A DNA stretch of 10,559 bases from AC-69 sp046728055 (GTDB lineage: Bacteria > Actinomycetota > UBA4738 > HRBIN12): contig JBKPDU010000031.1 of NCBI GenBank assembly GCA_046728055.1, positions 1 to 10,559 on the forward strand. Direction: 5' to 3'. Under the pieces are notes generated by a model that saw only the letters and a program-made list of their open reading frames with translations, did not search any database and was not told the DNA's origin. Below, in pieces: positions 5,534 to 10,559 of the stretch. The first letter of the stretch is position 1. Each line of letters begins with the position of its first letter. Made by a program: the position numbers and the translations under genes.

Positions 5534-5565
5534 GAGGGCGGTCCCGGGAAACCGGGGCCGCCCTC
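5534..5565 (+). terminator. Strong GNRA-capped hairpin between the pilus and aro units
   Basis: A 14-bp stem (5534-5547 with 5552-5565) with a single G-U pair is closed by a GAAA tetraloop (5548-5551). It is the strongest hairpin seen in the window and lies in the only sizeable gap between the pilus and aro genes. No U-run follows, as is common for actinobacterial terminators. It could also protect the pilus mRNA 3' end from exonucleases. Confidence 0.65.
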
Positions 5566-5575
5566 CGCACTCACC

Positions 5576-5581
5576 TATCAT
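5576..5581 (+). promoter_or_regulatory. -10 box TATCAT for leaderless aroC
   Basis: TATCAT matches TATAAT at 5 of 6 positions. Its last base is at -7 relative to the A of the aroC ATG (5588), exactly the spacing that makes transcription start at the start codon. No good -35 is present, as that region lies in the hairpin; this is usual for leaderless actinobacterial promoters. The only Shine-Dalgarno-like GAGG (5582-5585) is too close to the ATG to work. Confidence 0.6.
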
Positions 5582-5587
5582 GAGGTC

Positions 5588-6742
5588 ATGTTGCGGCTGC
5601 TCACGGCCGGTGAATCCCACGGCAAGGCCCTCGTGGCCGTGTTGGAGGGATTGCCCGCCGCGGTACCCGTGGCCCCGAAGGAGGTGGCCGGCGAGCTTGC
5701 CCGGCGGCGCCACGGGCACGGTCGTAGCGGCCGACAGAACCTGGAGAGCGACCGGTTCGAGATCCTGTCCGGCGTCCGCCACGGCCGAACCCTCGGCAGC
5801 CCCATCGCCATCACCATCGAGAACGCGGAGTGGGAGGAGAAGTACCGGGACCTGATGTCGGTCGAGGGCGAGACCGACCCGGGGGAACGGCTCACCAGGC
5901 CTCGCCCGGGTCACGCCGACCTCGCCGGGGTTCTGAAGTACGGGTTCGACGACGTTCGAAACGTGTTGGAGCGGGCGAGTGCGAGGGAGACGGCCGCCCG
6001 CGTGGCTGCGGGGTGCCCGTGCAAGGCGTTCCTTGCCGAGCTGGGCATCCGGGTGCTGTCGCACGTCGTCCGGATCGGGACGGTCGTCGTCCCGGAGGGC
6101 GCTCGGCCGCCCGTGCCAGAGGACGTGGAGGAGGTGGACGCATCGCCGGTCCGGTGCTTCGACGCCCAGGCCTCTGCCGCGATGATCGGGGAGATCGATC
6201 GGGCCCGGAAGGCCAGAGACACCCTGGGCGGGGTGTTCGAGGTCATCGCCTACGGCTGTCCGCCCGGCCTGGGGTCCCACGTCCAGTCCGACCGAAAGCT
6301 CGACGCCCGCCTGGCCCTTGCGCTGATGAGTGTCCAGTCGGTCAAGGGCGTGGAGGTGGGCGACGGGTTCGCCACCAGCGAGCGGTTGGGCTCGGAGGCC
6401 CACGACGAGATCGTGGTCGGCGATGAGGGCCTGTCCCGGACCTCCATGCGGGCCGGCGGGATCGAGGGTGGCATGAGCACGGGCCAGCCCATCCGGGTCC
6501 GGGCGGCCATGAAGCCGTTCTCCACCGTCCCCCAGCCCCTGTCCACGGTCGACCTCGCGACCGGGAGGCCGGACGTGGCGATCAGGCAGCGGACGGACGT
6601 GTGCGCTGTGGCGGCGGGAGGCGTCGTGGGGGAAGCGGCGACGGCGTTCGTGCTGGCCCAGGCAGTCCTGGAGAAGTTCGGTGGAGACTCGCTCCCCGAG
6701 ACCCGTCGGAACCTCGAAGGCTACGTCGACACCCTGCGATGA
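5588..6742 (+). CDS. aroC: Chorismate synthase
   Basis: AroC converts 5-enolpyruvylshikimate-3-phosphate to chorismate, the last shikimate-pathway step, using reduced FMN. The 384-aa product is of normal length and starts with the standard MLRLLTAGESHGKAL (GESHG at 8-12). It has the Arg-rich FMN segment RRRHGHGRSGR (39-49), SGVRHGRTLGSP (61-72), RPRPGHADLAGVLKYGFDD (104-122), ERASARETAARVAAG (128-142) and, near the C-terminus, RAGGIEGGMSTGQP followed by RAAMKPFSTVP. One detail is that the usual GRG of the Arg-rich segment is GRS here, within the range expected for the family. ATG 5588 gives the conserved N-terminus and probably starts a leaderless mRNA. The stop overlaps the aroK ATG (ATGA, 6739-6742). 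It is the first gene of the aro operon, as in mycobacteria. Confidence 0.97.
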   Translation: MLRLLTAGESHGKALVAVLEGLPAAVPVAPKEVAGELARRRHGHGRSGRQNLESDRFEILSGVRHGRTLGSPIAITIENAEWEEKYRDLMSVEGETDPGERLTRPRPGHADLAGVLKYGFDDVRNVLERASARETAARVAAGCPCKAFLAELGIRVLSHVVRIGTVVVPEGARPPVPEDVEEVDASPVRCFDAQASAAMIGEIDRARKARDTLGGVFEVIAYGCPPGLGSHVQSDRKLDARLALALMSVQSVKGVEVGDGFATSERLGSEAHDEIVVGDEGLSRTSMRAGGIEGGMSTGQPIRVRAAMKPFSTVPQPLSTVDLATGRPDVAIRQRTDVCAVAAGGVVGEAATAFVLAQAVLEKFGGDSLPETRRNLEGYVDTLR

Positions 6743-7239
6743 TCGTGTACCTCGTGGGGATGCCGGGATCCGGCAAGTCGACGGTCGGGCCCGAGCTGGC
6801 CGGCCGACTCGGCATCCCATTCGTGGAGCTCGACGCCGAGATCGAGCGGGCCGCCGGCAGGTCGGTTCGCGACATCTTCGCCACCGACGGGGAGCCTCGC
6901 TTCCGTGAGCTCGAGGCGGCCGCCCTGACCAAGGCGGCCGGCCACGACCCGTCCGTGATCTCGTGCGGAGGGGGCGTGGTGCTGGAGCCGGCCAACCGGG
7001 TCACGCTCCGGGCCACCGGCGAGGTGGTGTTCCTCTCGGTCCCCCTGGAGGTCTTGAAGGAGCGGGTCTCGCCGTCGAGCGACCGCCCGCTGATCCACGC
7101 GGAAGCCGACATCGAGCGGTTGTTCCGGGCCCGCGAGCCGCTGTACCGGGAATTCGCCGCCCATGTCGTCGAGGCGAGCGGCCCACCCCACGAGGTCGCC
7201 GCGGCCATCGAGAAGGAGCTGACTCAGTGGTCCGCGTGA
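6739..7239 (+). CDS. aroK: Shikimate kinase
   Basis: AroK phosphorylates shikimate at the 3-hydroxyl with ATP (step 5 of the pathway). The 166-aa product matches the family length. Walker A is GMPGSGKST (7-15). Shikimate-site residues are D32/D34 in ELDAEIE, R56 in EPRFRELE and the GGG of SCGGGVV (77-79). The ATP-side RPL motif is at 116-118, and the lid is followed by REPLYRE (132-138), whose arginine also contacts substrate in characterised kinases. ATG 6739 overlaps the aroC stop by four bases and gives the family's usual start (MIVYLVGMPGSGKS); longer in-frame starts would sit inside aroC. There is no strong ribosome site, so translation is probably coupled to aroC. The 3' end overlaps aroB by 13 bases. 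Confidence 0.96.
   Translation: MIVYLVGMPGSGKSTVGPELAGRLGIPFVELDAEIERAAGRSVRDIFATDGEPRFRELEAAALTKAAGHDPSVISCGGGVVLEPANRVTLRATGEVVFLSVPLEVLKERVSPSSDRPLIHAEADIERLFRAREPLYREFAAHVVEASGPPHEVAAAIEKELTQWSA
7213..7218 (+). promoter_or_regulatory. Ribosome-binding site AAGGAG deciding the aroB start
   Basis: AAGGAG lies eight bases before GTG 7227, inside the end of aroK. The next in-frame GTG (7236) would be 17 bases away, so 7227 is the likely start of aroB. Confidence 0.65.
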
Positions 7240-8315
7240 GCGTGGCGGTGGCGGGGGCGAGCTACGACGTGGTCGTCGGACCGAGCATCCTGCAGGATTC
7301 AGCGACCTTGCTGCCCGAGCTCGCAGGGGCCGAGCAAGGGTTCGTGGTGGCCGACCCCACGGTGGCTGAAGCCTTTCTCGACGAATTCACCGATGGTCTG
7401 AGGCCCTTGGGGCTGCGCGTCGTCCACCTCGGCGTTCCGGCCGGCGAGGAGGCGAAGACCCACCCCACCGTGATGGCCCTGCACCGCCAGCTGGCGACGC
7501 ATGCGGCCCATCGAGACGACGTGGTGGTGGCACTGGGCGGAGGGTCCGTCGGCGACGTGGCCGGGTTCGTGGCCGCCACGTACATGCGCGGTATGCGGAT
7601 CATCCAGGTCCCAACCACGCTCACTGCCCAGGTGGACGCCGCGATCGGAGGCAAGACCGGGGTGAACCTCCCCGAGGGGAAGAACCTGATCGGCGCGTTC
7701 CACCAGCCGGTGGCGGTGCTAGCCGATGTGGCCACCCTGGCCACCCTCCCAGAGCGGCAGTTCCGTTCCGGCCTGGCCGAGGTGGCCAAGTACGGCCTGG
7801 CCCTCGAGCCCCCGATCCTCGAGCTCCTGGATCGCCGCCTCGACGCAGTCCTGGCCCGGGACCCGGCGGTCACGGAGGAGGTGGTAGCTCTGTGCGTGCG
7901 GGTGAAGGCCGGGATCGTGGCAACGGACGAGCGCGATCGAGGGGCCCGACTGGTCCTGAACTACGGGCACACGTTGGGGCACGCGCTGGAGCAGCTCGAG
8001 GAATACGCCGGCCGGTCCCACGGCGAAGCCGTGGCCGTGGGGATGATGTTCGCCGCGCGGTTGGCCGAGGAGCTCGGGATGGCCATGGCGGGCCTGGCAG
8101 CTCGCCATGCTCGTACATTGAGTTCCCTCGGTCTGGAGCTGAACGGGCCCCTTCCGGCGAGCGACCGGATCCTCGACGCGATGCGGATGGACAAGAAGTA
8201 CCGAGGGGGCATCCGGTTCGTGCTCCTCGAGGACGTGGGACGCCCGCTCGTCGTGGAACAGGTTCCCGAGGACGTCCTCACCCGCGTCCTGAAGGAGATG
8301 GGGGCGGCGGGATGA
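7227..8315 (+). CDS. aroB: 3-Dehydroquinate synthase
   Basis: AroB converts DAHP to 3-dehydroquinate (step 2 of the pathway), using NAD and a divalent metal. The 362-aa protein has the NAD-binding GGGSVGD (104-110), then ATYMRG, VPTTLTAQVDAAIGGKTGVN (128-147, with K143) and GKNLIGAFHQP. It continues with GLAEVAKYG (182-190: metal ligand E185 and catalytic K188), LNYGHTLGHALE (244-255: ligand H248) and SHGEAVAVGM (264-273: ligand H265). All expected catalytic residues are present. The start is GTG 7227, supported by AAGGAG eight bases upstream, and overlaps aroK by 13 bases. GTG 7236 would shorten it by three residues. The stop is followed by a 31-base gap to aroQ that is bridged by a 12-codon frame overlapping at both ends. 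Confidence 0.96.
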   Translation: MVRVSVAVAGASYDVVVGPSILQDSATLLPELAGAEQGFVVADPTVAEAFLDEFTDGLRPLGLRVVHLGVPAGEEAKTHPTVMALHRQLATHAAHRDDVVVALGGGSVGDVAGFVAATYMRGMRIIQVPTTLTAQVDAAIGGKTGVNLPEGKNLIGAFHQPVAVLADVATLATLPERQFRSGLAEVAKYGLALEPPILELLDRRLDAVLARDPAVTEEVVALCVRVKAGIVATDERDRGARLVLNYGHTLGHALEQLEEYAGRSHGEAVAVGMMFAARLAEELGMAMAGLAARHARTLSSLGLELNGPLPASDRILDAMRMDKKYRGGIRFVLLEDVGRPLVVEQVPEDVLTRVLKEMGAAG

Positions 8316-8350
8316 GCCGGCCGGCCGGCGACGGGCGGGCCTCTCGATGA
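8312..8350 (+). CDS. Possible 12-codon coupling ORF between aroB and aroQ
   Basis: ATG 8312 overlaps the aroB stop as ATGA (8312-8315). Its frame reads MSRPAGDGRASR and stops at 8348-8350, overlapping the aroQ ATG as a second ATGA (8347-8350). It may be no functional peptide but a translational bridge, carrying ribosomes across the 31-base gap to aroQ, which lacks a good ribosome site of its own. A repeat GCCGGCCGGCCGGC (8316-8329) lies inside it. Two matching overlaps are suggestive, but chance cannot be excluded for so short a frame. Confidence 0.3.
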   Translation: MSRPAGDGRASR

Positions 8351-8781
8351 AGGTCCTGTTCCTGTTCGGGCCGAACCTGGGAACGCTCGGCCGCCGAGAC
8401 CCCGATCGCTACGGAACGGCGACCCTTGGCCAGATCATGGACGAAGTGGAGAAGCACGCGACGACGTCGGGACACCACGTCGAGTGGCGGCAGTCCGACC
8501 ACGAGGGCGAGCTGGTGGCGTGGCTGAACGGCGCAGGCGACGAGGGGTTCGGGGCCGTCGTGATGAATCCGGGTGCGCTCTCGCACTACTCCTACGTCCT
8601 CCGCGACGCGGTGGAGGCTTGCGGCGCACCGGTCCTCGAGGTCCACATGACCAACATCCACGCCCGAGAGGAGTTCCGCCGCCACTCGGTGATCGCGCCC
8701 GTGTGCCGCGCCACGATCGCGGGTGTTGGTGCCGGGGGGTATCACCTGGCCATCGAGGCGCTGCCGTGGATCACCGGCTGA
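8347..8781 (+). CDS. aroQ: 3-Dehydroquinate dehydratase, type II
   Basis: This soluble enzyme dehydrates 3-dehydroquinate to 3-dehydroshikimate (step 3 of the pathway). Type II enzymes are small flavodoxin-like dodecamers; at 144 aa the length fits. Comparison with the Mycobacterium enzyme places all key residues: N10 in GPN, lid R17 and the catalytic base Y22 (in RRDPDRYG), N74 and H80 in NPGALSHYS, H100 and R107 in EVHMTNIHAREEFRRHS, and R111. The opening motif is FGPNLGTLG rather than the common NGPNLNLLG; the first residue of that motif is also variable in other family members. ATG 8347 is the only reasonable start and has just a weak GGGCGGG 7 bases upstream. The 3' end overlaps pepQ by 16 bases, so the operon continues. 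Confidence 0.95.
   Translation: MKVLFLFGPNLGTLGRRDPDRYGTATLGQIMDEVEKHATTSGHHVEWRQSDHEGELVAWLNGAGDEGFGAVVMNPGALSHYSYVLRDAVEACGAPVLEVHMTNIHAREEFRRHSVIAPVCRATIAGVGAGGYHLAIEALPWITG
8755..8758 (+). promoter_or_regulatory. Ribosome-binding site GAGG deciding the pepQ start
   Basis: GAGG lies seven bases before GTG 8766, inside the end of aroQ. It supports a start that overlaps aroQ by 16 bases and gives a 357-aa protein of normal family length. Confidence 0.5.
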
Positions 8782-9839
8782 GGCGCACGAGGCTCGCCTC
8801 CCGGCTGGTCGAGCTCGGAGGGGACGGGATCCTCCTCACCCGGTTGCCCAACGTCCGGTACACCACCGGGTTCACGGGGTCCAACGGCCAAGTGCTCCTC
8901 ACCCCGGACGACACGGTCTTCTTCACCGACGGCCGATACACGGAGCAGGCCCGGCACGAGGTCCCCGACCTCGAGCGGGTCACGTACGTGGACGGGTTCC
9001 TCGAGCCGGTTGTGCGGACGGCCCGGCGCCTGGGCGTGGGACGGCTCGGCTTCGAGTCCGAAGGGGTCACGTTCCAGATGTACCAGGAGCTCCGGGACGC
9101 GGCGGAGGGGGTCGAGCTCGTCCCGGTTCGGGGCGTGATCGAGGGCCAGCGATGGGCGAAAGACCCGGAGGAGCTCGCGGCCCTGGAACGGGCGCAGGCC
9201 GCGACCGACGAGGCGTTCGATGCCGTCGTCAGGAGGCTCCGCGACGGGATGAGCGAGCGCGAGCTGGCGTTCGAGCTCGAGGCCGAGATGCGCCGGGCCG
9301 GGGCGGAGGGTCCGGCGTTCGTCACGATCGTCGCGTTCGGTGAGAGCGCCGCCGAACCGCATCACGAACCCACCGGCCGAACGCTCTCGCCGGGCGACGT
9401 GGTGAAGATGGACTTCGGCGCCAGGGTCGACGGGTACCACGCCGACATGACCCGGACCGTGGCGTTCGGCCAGCCGCCCGACCGGCTCCGTGACCTCCAC
9501 TTCCTGGTGCGCTCGGCCCAGCAGGCGGGCATCGACGCGGTGCGGGTTGGGGCAACGGGAGCCGAGGTCGACGCCGCGGCCCGTTCGGTCATCGAGGACG
9601 CCGGCCTCGGCGAATCCTTCCCCCACGGGCTGGGCCACGGCGTGGGATTGGAGATCCACGAGGGGCCTCGCCTTCGCCGGGGGAGCGAGGACGTGCTCCC
9701 CGCAGGCGCCGTGGTTACGGTGGAACCCGGCGTGTACCTGCCCGGGGTCGGCGGGGTCCGGATCGAGGACATGGTCGAGGTGAGTGTCGACGGGGGCCGG
9801 CCGCTCCCGCGATCGGGAAGGGATCTCTTCCCCGCGTGA
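8766..9839 (+). CDS. pepQ: M24 family Xaa-Pro aminopeptidase/dipeptidase
   Basis: A cytoplasmic metallopeptidase that releases the residue before proline. The 357-aa product has a creatinase-like N-terminal domain (about 1-125, with LPNVRYTTGFTGSN at 27-40 and FFTDGRYTEQAR at 52-63) and a pita-bread catalytic domain. All five metal ligands are visible: D216 in VVKMDFGA, D227 in GYHADMTRTV, H291 in GLGHGVGLEIHEGP, E320 in TVEPGVYLPG and E334 in VRIEDMVEV. H298, in EIHEGP, is a further conserved active-site residue. Start GTG 8766 is supported by GAGG at 8755-8758. Its place between aroQ and efp is conserved in actinobacteria (pepQ in mycobacteria). Sequence alone does not separate aminopeptidase P from prolidase, so the symbol follows synteny. 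Confidence 0.93.
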   Translation: MDHRLRRTRLASRLVELGGDGILLTRLPNVRYTTGFTGSNGQVLLTPDDTVFFTDGRYTEQARHEVPDLERVTYVDGFLEPVVRTARRLGVGRLGFESEGVTFQMYQELRDAAEGVELVPVRGVIEGQRWAKDPEELAALERAQAATDEAFDAVVRRLRDGMSERELAFELEAEMRRAGAEGPAFVTIVAFGESAAEPHHEPTGRTLSPGDVVKMDFGARVDGYHADMTRTVAFGQPPDRLRDLHFLVRSAQQAGIDAVRVGATGAEVDAAARSVIEDAGLGESFPHGLGHGVGLEIHEGPRLRRGSEDVLPAGAVVTVEPGVYLPGVGGVRIEDMVEVSVDGGRPLPRSGRDLFPA

Positions 9840-9893
9840 TGCGACGTCCAGCCCGCCCATAGACTTGATCCGGACGCCTTCCCAAGGAGCGAC
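9840..9893 (+). promoter_or_regulatory. pepQ-efp gap with possible efp promoter
   Basis: This 54-base gap holds TAGACT (9860-9865), which fits the TANNNT -10 form; transcription would start near 9872. A convincing -35 is not seen. AGGAG at 9885-9889 is the efp ribosome site, four bases before GTG 9894. A GCGACGT direct repeat (9841-9847 and 9889-9895) has no evident role. efp may have its own promoter besides read-through from the aro unit. Confidence 0.4.
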
Positions 9894-10457
9894 GTGAGCG
9901 TTTCCACCAACGACCTGAAGAACGGGATGACGCTCGAGGTCGATGGCACCCTGTTCCAGGTGATCGAGTTCCAGCACGTTAAGCCGGGGAAGGGCGGAGC
10001 GTTCGTCCGAACGAAGCTCCGAAACGTGAGGACGGGCGCGGTGGTGGAGCGGACGTTCAACGCGGGGGTCAAGGTCGGCCTGGCCATCGTGGAACGGCGG
10101 GAGATGCAGTTCCTGTATCGCGACGGGGACGACTTCGTGTTCATGGACGCCGAGTCCTACGAGCAGCTCAGCATCCGTGCCGGCATCGTCGGAGACATGG
10201 CCCGATACCTGTCGGAAGGCGCCACGGCCACCGTGGCCATCCACGAAGGCAACCCCATCTCCGTCGAGCTCGCAGCTTCGGCGACGCTGAAGGTGACCCA
10301 GACCCAAGGCGCCGTCCGGGGTGACACGCGGACCAACGTGATGAAGCCCGCCACGCTGGAAACCGGATACATCGTGCACGTCCCGCTCTTTGTCGAGGAG
10401 GGCGAGCGGATCAAGGTCGACACCCGAACGGGGAACTACATCGAGCGGGTGAGATGA
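9894..10457 (+). CDS. efp: Translation elongation factor P
   Basis: EF-P binds between the P and E sites of the ribosome and speeds peptide bonds at polyproline stretches. The 187-aa length is standard. The KOW-like N-terminal domain (about 1-62) carries the tip loop VKPGKGGAF (29-37), with K33 at the position that is modified in many bacteria. Two OB domains follow, including the signature-region segment at about 149-168 (ASATLKVTQTQGAVRGDT-like) and a C-terminal TRTGNYIERVR. The loop is PGKGG, not the PGKGP described for an unmodified actinobacterial subfamily, so whether K33 is modified is open. No EarP-, EpmA- or YmfI-type enzyme is in the window. Start GTG 9894 follows AGGAG by four bases. 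The stop is four bases before nusB. Confidence 0.97.
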   Translation: MSVSTNDLKNGMTLEVDGTLFQVIEFQHVKPGKGGAFVRTKLRNVRTGAVVERTFNAGVKVGLAIVERREMQFLYRDGDDFVFMDAESYEQLSIRAGIVGDMARYLSEGATATVAIHEGNPISVELAASATLKVTQTQGAVRGDTRTNVMKPATLETGYIVHVPLFVEEGERIKVDTRTGNYIERVR

Positions 10458-10461
10458 AGGC

Positions 10462-10559
10462 GTGGCCTCACGCAGGCAGGCCCGACGCCAGGCGCTCGAC
10501 ATCCTGTACCAGGCGGACGTGACGGGCTCGGATCCGTACCTCGTCCTGGACGGGTGGGA
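10462..10559 (+). CDS. nusB: Transcription antitermination factor NusB, 3' partial
   Basis: Only the first 32 codons are in the window. The frame from GTG 10462 gives MASRRQARRQALDILYQADV and continues to the window end. This Arg-rich helix followed by ALDILYQ is the normal NusB N-terminus, the part that with NusE (S10) binds BoxA RNA in rRNA antitermination. GTG 10462 is the first possible start after an in-frame stop at 10450-10452. AAGG lies just one base upstream, too close to be a standard ribosome site, so translation may be coupled to efp, whose stop is four bases away. The efp-nusB order is the common actinobacterial one. The rest of the protein cannot be judged. Confidence 0.9.
   Translation, partial: MASRRQARRQALDILYQADVTGSDPYLVLDGW

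Noticed and set aside
5300..6820. 506-codon minus-strand frame over aroC
   Set aside because: Antisense shadow of aroC, whose catalytic motifs on the + strand leave no doubt. The composition of the minus-strand product is not protein-like.
8316..8329. GCCGGCCGGCCGGC as a terminator or attenuator
   Set aside because: It is self-complementary by simple repetition and leaves no proper loop when folded at its centre; it lies between genes that are otherwise coupled.
8742..10502. 586-codon minus-strand frame over pepQ and efp
   Set aside because: It spans two conserved + strand genes and a promoter-like gap; composition-driven open frame with His/Arg/Asp-rich translation.
1..10559. CRISPR arrays, rRNA, tRNA or insertion sequences
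   Set aside because: No regularly spaced repeats, no cloverleaf-like or rRNA-like sequence, and no transposase or terminal inverted repeats were seen on either strand.

Overview
The window comes from a high-G+C bacterial chromosome. The order aroC-aroK-aroB-aroQ-pepQ-efp-nusB is the well-known actinobacterial order (it matches the Mycobacterium tuberculosis aroF/aroC to nusB block). Frequent GTG starts, stop/start overlaps and a probable leaderless promoter fit the same group. A pilM-pilN-pilO type IV pilus cluster next to it points away from mycobacteria and streptomycetes, towards a deep-branching or uncultured actinobacterium. That placement is inference; no rRNA or other marker is present. 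All genes are on the + strand.

Layout. Positions 1-1002 hold the C-terminal part of a secreted, repeat-rich, probably pilus-associated protein. Positions 1043-1828 encode the prepilin peptidase PilD. A 288-base non-coding stretch follows (1829-2116). It contains an AT-rich island, two perfect palindromes, two short direct repeats and a plausible sigma-A-type promoter. From 2117 to 5492 runs a tightly packed unit: two tandem paralogous BldC/excisionase-type HTH proteins, then PilM, PilN, PilO and a PilP-like protein. Every junction in it overlaps or abuts. Two GC-rich hairpins (5497-5565) separate the pilus unit from a second unit: aroC, aroK, aroB and aroQ, then the M24 peptidase pepQ. A short intergenic gap with its own possible -10 box precedes efp, and the window ends in the first 32 codons of nusB.

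How the genes work together. PilD processes prepilins, and PilM-PilN-PilO with the PilP-like protein form the alignment (inner-membrane) subcomplex of a type IV pilus. The two HTH proteins, co-transcribed ahead of pilM, are candidate autoregulators of the pilus unit. AroB, AroQ, AroK and AroC are steps 2, 3, 5 and 7 of the shikimate pathway to chorismate; AroG/F, AroE and AroA must be elsewhere. EF-P relieves ribosome stalling at polyproline. The PilP-like protein encoded upstream contains a run of five prolines and four PPP triplets, so it is an obvious EF-P client.

Most of the window is conserved and ordinary. The least explained parts are the tandem HTH pair with its AT-rich control region, the PilP-like protein in what is probably a single-membrane organism, the hairpin plus leaderless boundary at 5497-5588, and a 12-codon ORF that bridges aroB and aroQ.
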